The position numbers were made by a program, and so were the translations under genes. The notes below the pieces were generated by a model. It was not told where the DNA came from, made no database searches, and saw only the letters and a program-made list of their open reading frames with translations. Positions 1 to 8,069 of a stretch of DNA of 64,000 nucleotides are shown in pieces. Source of the stretch: Streptosporangium sandarakinum (GTDB lineage Bacteria; Actinomycetota; Actinomycetes; Streptosporangiales; Streptosporangiaceae); the NCBI RefSeq assembly GCF_013409935.1, contig NZ_JACCCO010000002.1, positions 868,001 through 932,000 on the forward strand. The letters run 5' to 3'. Each line of letters begins with the position of its first letter. Positions within the stretch are counted from its first letter, which is position 1.

Positions 1-1
1 G

Positions 2-229
2 CACTGCCCCGGCGTCGCGGGACTGTCCGGCGGCCCGTTCGGCGCGGTGGCGACCTACCTGCCGGGAGAGAAGGTGCCCGGCGTCGCCGTACGGGACGAC
101 CAGGTCGAGGTCTCCATCGTCGTCCAGCCGGGACGGCCGCTGCCGGAGATCGCCGAAGACGTGCGCGCCGCCCTCGCCCCGCTGGTGGGCGGCCGCCCGG
201 TGAACGTCCACATCGGAGGTATACGTTGA
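2..229 (+). CDS. Asp23/Gls24 family envelope stress protein, 5' end outside the window
   Basis: The reading frame is open from base 2 with no start, so only the last 75 or so residues are present. The visible part alternates short beta strands and a helix (PGVAVRDDQVEVSIVV, then LPEIAEDVRAAL, ending VNVHIGGI), as in the Asp23/Gls24 fold. Proteins of this family sit at the inner membrane face, anchored by AmaP. The stop overlaps the TTG start of the next gene in the string TTGA, and an SD-like GGAGG precedes it, so the genes are translationally coupled. It heads a five-gene Asp23/AmaP-type operon. Family assignment rests on fold pattern and neighbours. Confidence 0.7.
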   Translation, partial: HCPGVAGLSGGPFGAVATYLPGEKVPGVAVRDDQVEVSIVVQPGRPLPEIAEDVRAALAPLVGGRPVNVHIGGIR

Positions 230-414
230 ACGGGTTTCCCATCTGGTCGTTCATCGGCCTGGTCGCCGGCGTGGCCCTGGGCTTCGCGGCGGCCTTCGGC
301 GGACTGGGCGCGTTTCTGCTGGTGCTGGTCCTGGGCGCCGTCGGAGTGATCATCGGTCGCCTCGTCGACGGTGACGCGGTGGATCTGTCCAAGCTGTCCA
401 AGAGGCACAGATGA
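226..414 (+). CDS. Small membrane protein (DUF2273-like) of the Asp23/AmaP operon
   Basis: A 62-residue protein with two hydrophobic stretches (about residues 5-26 and 28-46) separated by glycines, ending in a short basic tail (KLSKRHR). This is the size and layout of DUF2273 proteins, which regularly sit between Asp23 genes in actinobacteria and are presumed membrane partners of Asp23/AmaP. The start is TTG at 226, overlapping the upstream stop, with GGAGG at 215-219. Its own stop overlaps the ATG of the next gene. The exact function of the family is not known. Confidence 0.72.
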   Translation: MNGFPIWSFIGLVAGVALGFAAAFGGLGAFLLVLVLGAVGVIIGRLVDGDAVDLSKLSKRHR

Positions 415-848
415 CCGCTCCGGCCGGGTCCGCGCCGCCCGCTCCGGCGGACGTCCCCCCGGAGCCGGGCGGCGTCCCCGCCCGGGAGCCGGCCCGTGCC
501 GGGCCCGCCCCGGCGGCCGTGCCGCCCGAGCGGCGGGGCAGAACCGACATCCCCGAGCGGGTGGTGGCGCGCATCGCCGCCCAGGCCGCCGGGGAGGTGC
601 CGCACGTGCACCGGGTCCGCGAGCGCGGCGCGCTGACCCCGGGCGGCACCCAGGCCGTCGTGCACGACGAGCTCGCCGTCCTGGAGCTGGACGTGTCGGT
701 GGACTACCCCGTCCCGCTACGGCACGTCGCCGAGGAGATCCGGCGGCACGTCGCCCGCCGTGTCCACGACCTCACCGGTCTCTCCGTCGGCCACATCGAC
801 ATCGGCGTGACCGACCTCGTGCCTTCCCGGGGAGATGACACGTCATGA
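411..848 (+). CDS. Asp23/Gls24 family envelope stress response protein
   Basis: 145 residues. The first 45 or so are a Pro/Ala-rich low-complexity tail; residues 48-140 form the Asp23 domain: a helix beginning IPERVVARIAAQAAGEVPHV, the strand LAVLELDVSVDYPVPL, the helix HVAEEIRRHVARRVHDLTG, and a final strand GHIDIGVTDLV. Asp23 proteins are peripheral membrane proteins linked to cell-envelope homeostasis. The ATG overlaps the previous stop and the last codons overlap the next start. This is the second Asp23 paralogue of the operon, after the truncated one at the window start. The proline-rich extension is not part of the core family. Confidence 0.8.
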   Translation: MTAPAGSAPPAPADVPPEPGGVPAREPARAGPAPAAVPPERRGRTDIPERVVARIAAQAAGEVPHVHRVRERGALTPGGTQAVVHDELAVLELDVSVDYPVPLRHVAEEIRRHVARRVHDLTGLSVGHIDIGVTDLVPSRGDDTS

Positions 849-1663
849 CCGCCCCCTCCGCCCCGGGGCCGCCCGACCCGGTCCCCGGGGGCACGCCCTC
901 CGTCCCACCGGAGCCCTCCGGGGGAACGCCCACCGGGCCCCCTCCCCCGGGCACGCCGCCCGCGCCCGGCGCGGGAACCCCGGAACAGGCCCCGACGACC
1001 GCACCCGGCGCGGGAGTCCCGGAACAGGCCCCGACCGCCGCACCCGGCGCGGGAACTCCGGAACAGGCCCCGACGGCCGGCCCGTCCGCGGCCGGCCCGG
1101 TCCCGCGGAACCGGGCCGCCGACCGGGCGGCCGTCCGGGCCTTCCGCCCGCGCCGGGTGGTCCCCGCCGTCATAACGGCCGCCCTGATGCTCGCCGTCGG
1201 CGGCCTGGTCGCGACGGAGGTGATCTCCACGCTGCTCGGCAGCCCGGTGCGCGTCGTGCCGTACGACCGGATGTTCGCCTGGGCCGCCTCGACGCCGTGG
1301 CGGTCCCCGCAGGCGCTGGGGGCCGCGACCCTGCTCACCGCGCTGGGCCTGCTGCTCGTCCTGTCCGCGCTCATCCCCGGCCGGACCAGGACGGTCCCGG
1401 TCAGGACCGGCGACCCGGATCTGATCGTCGGCATGCGACCCCGCGGGTTCACCGGCGCCCTGGCCCACGCGGCGAACCGGGTGCCGGGCGTCGAGCACGC
1501 CCGGGTGCGGCTGGTCGGCAGGACCGCGCGGGTGACCGCCCGCACCACGCTGCGCGACACGTCCGGGCTTCCCGAGGCCGTACGGCAGGCCGTACACGCG
1601 CGGATCGAGGAGCTCTCCCCCGTGCACGACCATCCGGTGAGCGTGCGGCTGCGAGGGAGGTGA
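845..1663 (+). CDS. Proline-rich membrane protein of the Asp23 operon (DUF6286-like)
   Basis: 272 residues. The first 90 are Pro/Gly/Ala-rich and contain three tandem 13-residue units (GAGxPEQAPTxAP) encoded by a 39-nt DNA repeat. Two membrane segments follow, near residues 105-130 and 158-178, the second of which (LLTALGLLLVLSALIPG) leads into a C-terminal alpha/beta region resembling Asp23 (VEHARVRLVGRTARVTARTT and a helix). Position and topology match the DUF6286 membrane proteins found between Asp23 and AmaP in actinobacteria. It overlaps its upstream neighbour by four bases and lies 7 bases before the next gene. It probably helps anchor or regulate the Asp23 proteins; no enzymatic motif is seen. 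Confidence 0.68.
   Translation: MTAPSAPGPPDPVPGGTPSVPPEPSGGTPTGPPPPGTPPAPGAGTPEQAPTTAPGAGVPEQAPTAAPGAGTPEQAPTAGPSAAGPVPRNRAADRAAVRAFRPRRVVPAVITAALMLAVGGLVATEVISTLLGSPVRVVPYDRMFAWAASTPWRSPQALGAATLLTALGLLLVLSALIPGRTRTVPVRTGDPDLIVGMRPRGFTGALAHAANRVPGVEHARVRLVGRTARVTARTTLRDTSGLPEAVRQAVHARIEELSPVHDHPVSVRLRGR
968..1084 (+). repeat. Three tandem 39-nt units in the coding sequence
   Basis: Units start near 968, 1007 and 1046, each beginning GGCGCGGGA and containing CCGGAACAGGCCCCGAC. They encode the 13-residue GAGxPEQAPTxAP repeat in the disordered N-terminus of the operon's fourth gene. The copies differ at a few third positions, so they are old enough to have drifted but remain in frame. Confidence 0.85.
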
Positions 1664-1670
1664 GCCGGAG

Positions 1671-2258
1671 GTGGACAGGAAGACCGCGCGGGGCAACCGG
1701 CTGGGACTGCTGATCATCGGGCTGCTGCTGACCGCCGCCGGCGTCTACGCGCTCGTCCGCGGCACCCGGCTGCTCCCGCAGAGCTGGGCGTCCGCCACGG
1801 AACCGCTGATCAGCCCCGCGACGCGCGCCGGGTTCGCCCGCACCGCCCCGTGGAGCTGGGCGGCGCTCTCCCTGGCCGCGGTGGTACTCGCCCTGTACGG
1901 CCTGCGCTGGCTGATCGTCCAGGGGCGCAGCGGCAGGCTGCGCGGCATCCGCCTGGAACACGGCCCGGGCGGCGTCACCGACGTCCGCGCGGACACGGTG
2001 ACCGAGGCGATGGCGGCCGAGGTCGGCGCGCACCCGGCCATCCACGACGTCACCGCCGCCATGACGGGCACGAGCGCCCACCCCGCCGTACGGCTGCGCC
2101 TGACGGCCGACGAGACCACCCCGATGAGCGCGATCTGCGAGCAGATCGGCGGGGTGGCCGTCCCGCGCATGCGCCAGGTGCTGGAGACCGAGCACGTCCC
2201 GGCCGTGGCCAAGGTGAGCCTGGCCGAGCCGCCACGCCCCCGCCGGACCGTCGCCTGA
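1671..2258 (+). CDS. amaP: Alkaline shock response membrane anchor protein AmaP
   Basis: 195 residues with two N-terminal membrane segments (about 11-30 and 59-85) and a cytoplasmic C-terminal domain of Asp23-like alternating strands and helices (GPGGVTDVRADTVTEAMAAEV, then AVRLRLTADE). This is the classic AmaP layout: a hairpin in the membrane presenting a domain that binds Asp23. The GTG start at 1671 is preceded by GGAG at 1667-1670, and a stronger GGGAGG lies at 1655-1660. It is the last gene of the stress operon; a 58-base gap separates it from the MhuD-like gene, which has its own SD. Confidence 0.75.
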   Translation: MDRKTARGNRLGLLIIGLLLTAAGVYALVRGTRLLPQSWASATEPLISPATRAGFARTAPWSWAALSLAAVVLALYGLRWLIVQGRSGRLRGIRLEHGPGGVTDVRADTVTEAMAAEVGAHPAIHDVTAAMTGTSAHPAVRLRLTADETTPMSAICEQIGGVAVPRMRQVLETEHVPAVAKVSLAEPPRPRRTVA

Positions 2259-2316
2259 GGGACGCCGGTCGTAGAGTGGCCGGCACAGCCAACACCTCGA
2301 ACACCAGGGAGAAGAT

Positions 2317-2712
2317 GTGTCGGTCGTGAAGATAAACGTCCTGACGGTGCCGGCCGAGATGCGCCAGGAGCTGGAACGCCGGTTCTCCTCGCGCGCCGGG
2401 ATGGTCGAGTCGGCCGACGGGTTCGAGTGGTTCGAGCTGCTCCGCCCGGTCGAGGGCACCGACCGCTACATGGTCTACACCCGCTGGCGCTCCGAGGACG
2501 ACTTCAGGCGCTGGACCGAGAGCCGGGCGTTCCAGGGGGGCCACGGGGAGGGCGGCGGCGCCGGTCACGGCCACGGGCAGGAGGCCGGTCAGGGTCACGG
2601 GCACGGGGAGGGCGCCGGCCACGGGCACGGGCAGTCGCCGGCCGCCACCGCGGCGGAGCTGTGGTCGTTCGAGGTCGTCCAGAGCGCCGGCCCGGGCGGC
2701 CAGGGGTCCTGA
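2317..2712 (+). CDS. MhuD-like antibiotic-biosynthesis-type (ABM) monooxygenase with His-Gly insert
   Basis: 131 residues. The first 72 align by eye with mycobacterial MhuD, the non-canonical haem-degrading enzyme: the opening VVKIN puts Asn at position 7 and the helix DDFRRWTESRAF puts Trp at position 66, both matching MhuD active-site positions. The MhuD haem-ligand His75 has a likely counterpart in His76. After it the protein departs from the family: residues 76-107 are a loop of repeated GHGHG with about eleven histidines, before the family's last strand (LWSFEVVQS). The GTG at 2317 follows an AGGGAGAAG SD; an overlapping ATG at 2315 hits a stop at once. Haem oxygenation or haem/metal binding is inferred from those residues only. 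Confidence 0.75.
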   Translation: MSVVKINVLTVPAEMRQELERRFSSRAGMVESADGFEWFELLRPVEGTDRYMVYTRWRSEDDFRRWTESRAFQGGHGEGGGAGHGHGQEAGQGHGHGEGAGHGHGQSPAATAAELWSFEVVQSAGPGGQGS

Positions 2713-2772
2713 GCGTCCCGGTCCTTCCGGCCCGGCGGCCAGGGGTCCTGAGCGTCCCGGTCCTTCCGGGCC
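2695..2772 (+). repeat. Two near-identical tandem 39-nt copies at the end of the MhuD-like gene
   Basis: Copy 1 covers 2695-2733 and copy 2 covers 2734-2772; each holds CAGGGGTCCTGAGCGTCCCG and the following GTCCTTCCGG. The stop codon of the MhuD-like gene is the TGA in copy 1, so the second copy is a non-coding duplication of the gene end. Confidence 0.85.
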
Positions 2773-2787
2773 GGTGACCGGGTGTCC

Positions 2788-3384
2788 TCAGCGGTCCAGC
2801 GGGTTCGCCGCGATCCGCCCGGCGACGCCGTTGCGGACGAAGCCCGCGGCCAGGCTGTCCGGCTTGCGGGCGGCCTGGTCCTTTATGCAGGCGGTGAACT
2901 CCTCGCCGATGCCCAGCCGGGGATGACGGCCGAGCACCTCGGCGCGCAGCTCGGCGGGGAACGCCTCCGGCCGCCGCCCGGAGATGTCCAGGCCGGTCGA
3001 CAGCTCCAGCAGGTGGCCCTCGGGATCGGCCTCGACGTCCACCTCGTCCCACATGTGGCGCACGATCACCTCTGCGGCGCGTCTCCGCCGCGCCACGGGC
3101 CACCCCGCCCCGGCGCCGAAGACCCAGGCGACGTGGCCGCCGGCCTCCTCGAACGGCACGGTGTGGCTGTCGAACTCCTGGACCAGGCCGATGTCGTGCA
3201 GCATCGCCGAGACGTACAGCAGCTCGGCGTCGAAGGCGATGCCGTTCATCGCCCCGTAGGCCGCCGCCCACAGGTAGGCGCGGACGGAGTGGTTCAGCAG
3301 GGCGGGCGAGCAGTACTCGGTGGCGACCTCCAGCGCGGCGCGGGCGGCGGGGGTCTCGGGGATCACGATGTCGGCGAGTCGCAT
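2788..3384 (-). CDS. HD-domain protein (predicted phosphohydrolase or cyanamide hydratase-like)
   Basis: 198 residues from the ATG at 3384. An HD metal-binding pattern is clear: His32 (LLNHSVRAYLWA), then His63-Asp64 (SAMLHDIGLV), with later conserved-looking histidines in VIVRHMWDE. HD hydrolases of this size with an NHSxR start resemble the cyanamide-hydratase/HD subgroup, so the substrate cannot be named. An in-frame GTG upstream at 3441 would add 19 arginine- and proline-rich residues; I prefer the ATG because MRLADIVIPETP starts the conserved region. The gene converges with the MhuD-like gene and is divergent from the lyase gene at 3674. Confidence 0.72.
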   Translation of the reverse strand: MRLADIVIPETPAARAALEVATEYCSPALLNHSVRAYLWAAAYGAMNGIAFDAELLYVSAMLHDIGLVQEFDSHTVPFEEAGGHVAWVFGAGAGWPVARRRRAAEVIVRHMWDEVDVEADPEGHLLELSTGLDISGRRPEAFPAELRAEVLGRHPRLGIGEEFTACIKDQAARKPDSLAAGFVRNGVAGRIAANPLDR

Positions 3385-3673
3385 GTGCCCAGCATGAACC
3401 AGGCGGCGACACGGTCCGCGGGCGGGGCGGCCGGTGAGCACGACGAGGCCGGACGGGCGAGGCGGGCGGGCGTGACGAGGCCGGCCGGAAAGGCGGCCGA
3501 TGAGGCCGGGAGACCGGTCGGACGGGGCGGGCGCGACGCCGAAACCGCCGTCAAACCCGCGGCGCGCATCTAGTTGCTAACGATCTCCTGAAAGCCCTCC
3601 TTCCAACTTGACCGGTTTGGTGGGATTCGGACAGCATGATCCGCCCTCGTCGTCAGCCCCGGAAGGAACAGGC

Positions 3674-5353
3674 GTGCGCCGCCGCACCAGAGCACTCATC
3701 CTCTCCGCCGTCCTCCTCCTGAGCTACGGCACGGCGACCGGCCCGGCGCGGGCCGCGGTGGAACGCACCTCCGAGTGCCAGGGCGACTGGCTCCCGGCCA
3801 CCCCGACCGCGCCGGACATCATGAACGGCGAGGTCGAGTTCCTGGACCTGCCGCCGGTCAAGGTCGGCAAGGACGTCAACTGGCGCACCGACCCCTACCG
3901 CAACCGCTCCTGGAGCATGGTCTTCCACTCGCTGCGCTGGATGGGGCGGCTGGTGGCCGAGTACGAGACCAGCGGGGACAGGTCCTACCTGACCCGCGCC
4001 ACCGAGATCGCCAAGGACTGGGTGGCCGACAACCCGCGCCGCGGCGGCCCGAAGGCCAGCCCGTACGCCTGGCAGGAGCACCCCGTCGCGCTGCGCGCCC
4101 CCGCCCTGGTCTGCCTCAGCAAGCACGTCCAGGAGTCCTGGCTGTCGAAGAGCCTGGCCGAGCACGCCGCGGTGCTGTCCGACCCCCGCCTGTACGAGAA
4201 GGGCCACAACCACGGCATCGACCAGGACATCGCGCTGCTGGGCATCGGGTGCCGCTACAAGCGCTCCGAATGGTCCGGCCTCGCCCTGCGGCGCCTGATC
4301 GAGACGGTCAAGCTGGACGTCGACTCCCAGGGCGTGCTGCGCGAGCAGGCGCCGCGCTACGCGGTCTACGTCCACGAGCGGCTCAGGGTCGCGATGGACA
4401 ACATCAAGGCGTGCGGCCTCAAGGTCCCCGCCGAGATCGCCAAGCGGTGGGAGGGGCTGGAGACCTTCATCGCCCACTCCACCCAGCCGAACGGGTTCAT
4501 GGTCCCGATCGGCGACGGCGGCGCGGACGTCCGGCCGGTCGGCTACGACCACCCCAAGACGAAGGTCAAGGTGTTCGGCAACGGCTACGTCTACGGGCGC
4601 ACCGAATGGGACAAGCCCGAGTCGGCGTTCTACTCCATCCGCTTCGGCCCCGGCCTGAAGTACCACGGGCACGAGGACCACCTGGGCGTGACCTACTACG
4701 CCCAGGGCCGCGACGTCCTGGTGGACGTGGGCTTCCACTCCTACGAGGAGAACACCTACCGCCGCTGGACGATGTCGCCGCAGGCGCACAACACCCCGGC
4801 CGTGGTGGGACGGCCGTTCCGCGGGAGGACGGCCACCGCCCTGAGCAGGTCGTCCATCGGCGGGGACCGGCAGAGCTACCGGCTGACCGACCGGGCCTAC
4901 GGCGTGCCGAGGACCCGCTCGGTGCTGGTCAACCACGGACGCGACGTGATGGCCGTGCTGGACACGGCGCCCAAGGGCTCCAAGATCTCCACCACCTGGC
5001 ATCTCGCCTCGGAGCTGTCCACCGTCTCCGCCTCCGGCGGCCGCGTCGTGGTCAAGGACAAGGCGGGCTGGAAGGCCACGCTGGCGCAGGTCTCGATGCC
5101 CTCGTGCAAGCCGGTGAGCGGGCTGAAGGTGATCCGCGGGCAGCGGAACCCCTACCAGGGCTGGGTCTCCACCGCCTACCTCAACAAGCAGCCCGCCCCG
5201 GCGGTCGTCTCCCCCGCGTCGGCGGACCCGGTGCTCACCGTCGTGGTGCCGGGCGCCGACAAGCCCTCGTTCTCCTGCTCCGGTTCCAAGGTGACCGTGG
5301 GGACCTCCGAGGGCGCGGTGAGCTTCAAGGTCTCCGGGTCCGACCTGCGCTGA
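3674..5353 (+). CDS. Secreted heparinase II/III-type polysaccharide lyase
   Basis: 559 residues from GTG 3674, which has GGAAGGA at 3661-3667; the in-frame ATG at 3608 lacks an SD and would bury the signal peptide. Residues 1-28 form a Sec signal (RRR, hydrophobic ILSAVLLLSYG, then ARAA). An alpha-helical N-terminal part with NRSWSMVFHSLRWMGRLV and an NHGID motif (HNHGIDQDIALL) is followed from about residue 325 by the heparinase II/III beta domain (YHGHEDHLGVTYYAQGRDVL, then QAHNTPAVVG). The family cleaves uronic-acid polysaccharides by beta-elimination using His/Tyr/Asn residues. No sugar transporter lies nearby, so the substrate is unknown. Conserved cysteines near the C-terminus suggest an extracellular disulfide. 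Confidence 0.8.
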   Translation: MRRRTRALILSAVLLLSYGTATGPARAAVERTSECQGDWLPATPTAPDIMNGEVEFLDLPPVKVGKDVNWRTDPYRNRSWSMVFHSLRWMGRLVAEYETSGDRSYLTRATEIAKDWVADNPRRGGPKASPYAWQEHPVALRAPALVCLSKHVQESWLSKSLAEHAAVLSDPRLYEKGHNHGIDQDIALLGIGCRYKRSEWSGLALRRLIETVKLDVDSQGVLREQAPRYAVYVHERLRVAMDNIKACGLKVPAEIAKRWEGLETFIAHSTQPNGFMVPIGDGGADVRPVGYDHPKTKVKVFGNGYVYGRTEWDKPESAFYSIRFGPGLKYHGHEDHLGVTYYAQGRDVLVDVGFHSYEENTYRRWTMSPQAHNTPAVVGRPFRGRTATALSRSSIGGDRQSYRLTDRAYGVPRTRSVLVNHGRDVMAVLDTAPKGSKISTTWHLASELSTVSASGGRVVVKDKAGWKATLAQVSMPSCKPVSGLKVIRGQRNPYQGWVSTAYLNKQPAPAVVSPASADPVLTVVVPGADKPSFSCSGSKVTVGTSEGAVSFKVSGSDLR

Positions 5354-5361
5354 GCCTCCGG

Positions 5362-5392
5362 CCGGGGTACGGCCCGCGGGACCGTGCCCCGG
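5362..5392. terminator. GC-rich hairpin between convergent genes
   Basis: Arms CCGGGGTACGG (5362-5372) and CCGTGCCCCGG (5382-5392) pair over 11 bp with one wobble around a 9-nt loop. The hairpin lies between the lyase stop and the cimA stop and could end both transcripts. There is no T-run. Confidence 0.5.
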
Positions 5393-5398
5393 ATCCGG

Positions 5399-6976
5399 TC
5401 AGCCGGCGGCGTGGCCCGCCCGGAACAGCCCGTAGGTGACGGCCTGCTCCAGTGCCTGCCAGGAGGCCTCGATGATGTTCTCGTCGACGCCCACGGTGGA
5501 CCACTCGCCGTCCGCGTCGCTGGTGGTGATCAGCACGCGGGTGACCGCGCCGGTGCCGTACGTGCCCTCCAGGATGCGGACCTTGAAGTCGGTGAGCTCC
5601 AGCCGGGCCAGCTCGGGGTAGAGCCGCTCCAGCCCCAGCCGGACCGCCTTGTCCAGCGCGTTGACCGGGCCGTTGCCCTCGCCGGTGGAGACGATCCGCT
5701 CCCCCTTGGCGTGCAGCTTGACCGTGGCCTCGCTGACCAGCTCGGCCCCGCGGGTCCGCTCGACGATCACCCGCCAGGACTCGACCGTGAAGTGGCGCGT
5801 CCGGCGGCCCGCCACGGTGTCGCGGAGCAGCAGCTCGAAGGAGGCGTCGGCCGCCTCGAAGGTGTAGCCCTTCGACTCCAGGTCCTTGACGCGGTCCACC
5901 AGCTCGCGCGAGGTCTCCGCGGGCAGCTCGTAGCCCAGCTCGCGGCCCTTGAGCTCCACGGAGGCGCGGCCGGCCATGTCGGAGACGAGCATCCGCATGT
6001 CGTTGCCCACCTGGGCCGGGTCGATGTGCTGGTAGAGGTTGGGGTCCACCTTGATCGCGCTGGCGTGCAGCCCGGCCTTGTGCGCGAAGGCCGAGACGCC
6101 CACGTAGGGGGCGTGGGAGTTGGGGGTGACGTTGGTCACCTCGGTGATCGCGTGCGCGATCCTCGTCATCTCCGACAGCGACTCCGTCGGGACGAGGTCG
6201 AAGCCCCGCTTGAGCTGCAGGTTGGCCACGACGGTGAACAGGTTGGCGTTGCCGGAGCGCTCGCCGTACCCGTTGGCGCAGCCCTGCACGTGGGTGGCGC
6301 CCGCCTTGACCGCGGCGAGGGTGTTGGCCACCGCGCAGCCGGTGTCGTCGTGGCAGTGGATGCCGATCCGGGCGGAGGTCCCCACCGCCGCCTGCACGAC
6401 CTCGGCCAGTTCGTCGGGCAGCATGCCGCCGTTGGTGTCGCACAGTGCGATCACCGAGGCGCCCGCCTCGGCCGCGGTGCGCACGACCTCCAGCGCGTAG
6501 GCCGGGTTGGACCGGTAGCCGTCGAAGAAGTGCTCGGCGTCGAGGAAGACCCTCTGGCCCTCCGCACGAAGGTGGGAGACCGTGTCGCGGATCATCGCGA
6601 GGTTCTCCTCAAGGGTCGTGCGGAGGGCCAGCTCCACGTGCCGGTCGTGACTCTTGGCGACAAGGGTCACGACCGGCGCGCCGGATTCGCGCAGCGCGGC
6701 CACCAACGGGTCGTCGGCCGCCTTCACGCCCGCCCGGCGGGTCGCGCCGAACGCGGCGAGCCGCGCGTGCTTCAGGTCCAGCTCTGTTCGAGCGCGCCTG
6801 AAGAATTCGGTGTCCTTGGGGTTGGCGCCGGGCCAGCCGCCCTCGATGAAACCGACGCCCAGGTCGTCCAGGTGACGAGCGATGGCCAGCTTGTCGGCCA
6901 CCGTGAGGTTCAGGCCCTCCTGCTGGGCTCCGTCACGGAGCGTCGTGTCGTACACGTGGAACCGGTCGTCGGTCAT
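5399..6976 (-). CDS. cimA: (R)-citramalate synthase
   Basis: 525 residues, the usual CimA length. It condenses pyruvate with acetyl-CoA to citramalate, giving 2-oxobutyrate for isoleucine without threonine deaminase. The HMGL-like barrel opens with [15 protein letters not shown]; the metal-binding [12 protein letters not shown] motif and the [12 protein letters not shown] motif follow, then the LeuA-type C-terminal allosteric domain ([25 protein letters not shown]). The ATG at 6976 has AAGGAGA at a normal distance; an upstream in-frame start would add an unconserved tail. The [27 protein letters not shown] region favours CimA over 2-isopropylmalate synthase. Upstream lies an attenuator with a Leu-Leu-Ile-Ile leader peptide. 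Confidence 0.9.
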   Translation of the reverse strand: MTDDRFHVYDTTLRDGAQQEGLNLTVADKLAIARHLDDLGVGFIEGGWPGANPKDTEFFRRARTELDLKHARLAAFGATRRAGVKAADDPLVAALRESGAPVVTLVAKSHDRHVELALRTTLEENLAMIRDTVSHLRAEGQRVFLDAEHFFDGYRSNPAYALEVVRTAAEAGASVIALCDTNGGMLPDELAEVVQAAVGTSARIGIHCHDDTGCAVANTLAAVKAGATHVQGCANGYGERSGNANLFTVVANLQLKRGFDLVPTESLSEMTRIAHAITEVTNVTPNSHAPYVGVSAFAHKAGLHASAIKVDPNLYQHIDPAQVGNDMRMLVSDMAGRASVELKGRELGYELPAETSRELVDRVKDLESKGYTFEAADASFELLLRDTVAGRRTRHFTVESWRVIVERTRGAELVSEATVKLHAKGERIVSTGEGNGPVNALDKAVRLGLERLYPELARLELTDFKVRILEGTYGTGAVTRVLITTSDADGEWSTVGVDENIIEASWQALEQAVTYGLFRAGHAAG

Positions 6977-7047
6977 TCGAGTCTCCTTGGGCGGGTTCGG
7001 GCGATCCGTCGCGTGCCGTCCGGCTCCCGAAGGTCCACGGAGCCCGG

Positions 7048-7081
7048 AAAACAAAAAGACCCCTCACGGACGTGAGAGGTC
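7048..7081 (-). terminator. Attenuator terminator before cimA
   Basis: On the minus strand an 11-bp stem (arms at 7071-7081 and 7058-7068, one U-G wobble, 2-nt loop) is followed directly by TTTTTGTTTT (7057-7048). This is a textbook intrinsic terminator, lying about 70 bases before the cimA start and just after the leader peptide. It would stop transcription unless antitermination occurs. Confidence 0.88.
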
Positions 7082-7082
7082 T

Positions 7083-7116
7083 GCGCGCCGGCGTTGTCCC
7101 TTTTCAGCCGGCGCGC
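7083..7116 (-). promoter_or_regulatory. Hairpin overlapping the end of the cimA leader peptide
   Basis: Ten-base perfect arms GCGCGCCGGC (7083-7092) and GCCGGCGCGC (7107-7116) flank a 14-nt loop holding the leader peptide's TGA. The 5' arm of the RNA lies in the leader's last sense codons, directly after the Leu-Leu-Ile-Ile codons, so a ribosome stalled there would keep the hairpin open. The alternative antiterminator pairing is not resolved by eye. Confidence 0.65.
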
Positions 7117-7145
7117 CTGCCGATAATGAGCAGACCGTAGAACAT
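7104..7145 (-). CDS. cimA leader peptide with Leu-Leu-Ile-Ile
   Basis: A 13-codon reading frame encoding MFYGLLIIGRRAG, with ATG at 7145 and TGA at 7104-7106, followed by a hairpin and an intrinsic terminator before cimA. Two leucines and two isoleucines in a row are the signature of branched-chain amino-acid attenuation: when charged tRNA is scarce the ribosome stalls and the terminator is avoided. There is no Shine-Dalgarno site, and a TAGACT hexamer ends 11 bases before the ATG, so the message may be almost leaderless. Leader-peptide attenuation of ilv/leu genes is known in actinobacteria. Confidence 0.82.
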   Translation of the reverse strand: MFYGLLIIGRRAG

Positions 7146-7155
7146 GGTGCCTCGG

Positions 7156-7161
7156 AGTCTA
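7156..7161 (-). promoter_or_regulatory. Candidate -10 box for the cimA leader
   Basis: TAGACT on the minus strand, ending 11 bases before the leader-peptide ATG. It fits an actinobacterial -10 element; no convincing -35 is seen 17-18 bases further upstream, so the call is tentative. Confidence 0.4.
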
Positions 7162-7262
7162 CCCGTACTCCACCACCATCTGACACATACATCTCACGAT
7201 CCGGGACACGCGCCGCGCTGACATGGCATTTTCCCGGTGTCGGAACGCGGTGAGCGGCAAGA

Positions 7263-7925
7263 ATGGCCCCCATGAAGGCGACTTACATCGACCCGGCGAT
7301 CGGGCAGTACCTGCTGGCGCACACCACGCTCCCCGACGACGTCCTGGACGCGCTGGCCATGGAGACCCGCGAGCTGACCGGCGAGGGCGCGAACATGCTC
7401 GTCTCCCCGGACCAGGGGCGCTTCCTGACGATGATCACTCAGGTCAGCCGCGCCGCGAACGTGGTGGAGGTGGGCACCTTCACCGGCTACTCCTCCATCT
7501 GCATCGCCTGCGGGCTCGCCCCCGGCGGCAGGCTGACCTGCTTCGACGCCAGCGAGGAGTGGACGGACGTCGCCCGGCGCTACTGGGACAAGGCGGGGGT
7601 CGCCGACCGGGTGGAGCTGCGACTCGGCCCGGCCGCCGAACGACTCGCGGAGCTGCCGCCGTGGCAGGGGGTGGACCTCGCGTTCATCGACGCCGACAAG
7701 GCGGGCTATCCGGTCTACTACCGGCTGCTGATGGAGCGGCTCGTCCCCGGCGGGCTGATCCTGGCCGACAACACGCTGTGGGGCGGGCGGGTCGCCGACC
7801 CCACCGCCGACGACGCGGAGACCCGGGCGATGCGCGAGTTCAACGACCTGGTCACGGCGGACGACCGGGTCACCTCGATCATGCTGCCCATGGCCGACGG
7901 CCTCACCGTGATCAGGAAGAACTGA
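7263..7925 (+). CDS. SAM-dependent O-methyltransferase, family 3 (caffeoyl-CoA type)
   Basis: 220 residues, the usual length. The SAM-binding motif NVVEVGTFTGYSSICIACGL is followed by LTCFDASEEW (ribose-binding acid), then LAFIDADKAGYPVYY with the metal-binding Asp pair and LILADNTLWGGRV with the Asp-Asn pair typical of these divalent-cation-dependent enzymes. They methylate catechol-like hydroxyls. The ATG at 7263 is used; a second ATG at 7272 is possible because neither has a strong SD. The gene runs divergently from cimA and converges with ilvE; the neighbours do not reveal its substrate. Confidence 0.88.
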   Translation: MAPMKATYIDPAIGQYLLAHTTLPDDVLDALAMETRELTGEGANMLVSPDQGRFLTMITQVSRAANVVEVGTFTGYSSICIACGLAPGGRLTCFDASEEWTDVARRYWDKAGVADRVELRLGPAAERLAELPPWQGVDLAFIDADKAGYPVYYRLLMERLVPGGLILADNTLWGGRVADPTADDAETRAMREFNDLVTADDRVTSIMLPMADGLTVIRKN

Positions 7926-8069
7926 TTCGCGAACACTGACGGGAGTCCCTCCGAATCCCGGGCGGGGGCGCGCCTTCAGAGCCCGCTTCCACGTCACGAA
8001 CGTCCGGCGGTCCGGGCTCCTCACGGCTTTCCGCGCCGGCCCTCCCGTACCGGGTCGACTCCGGGACAA

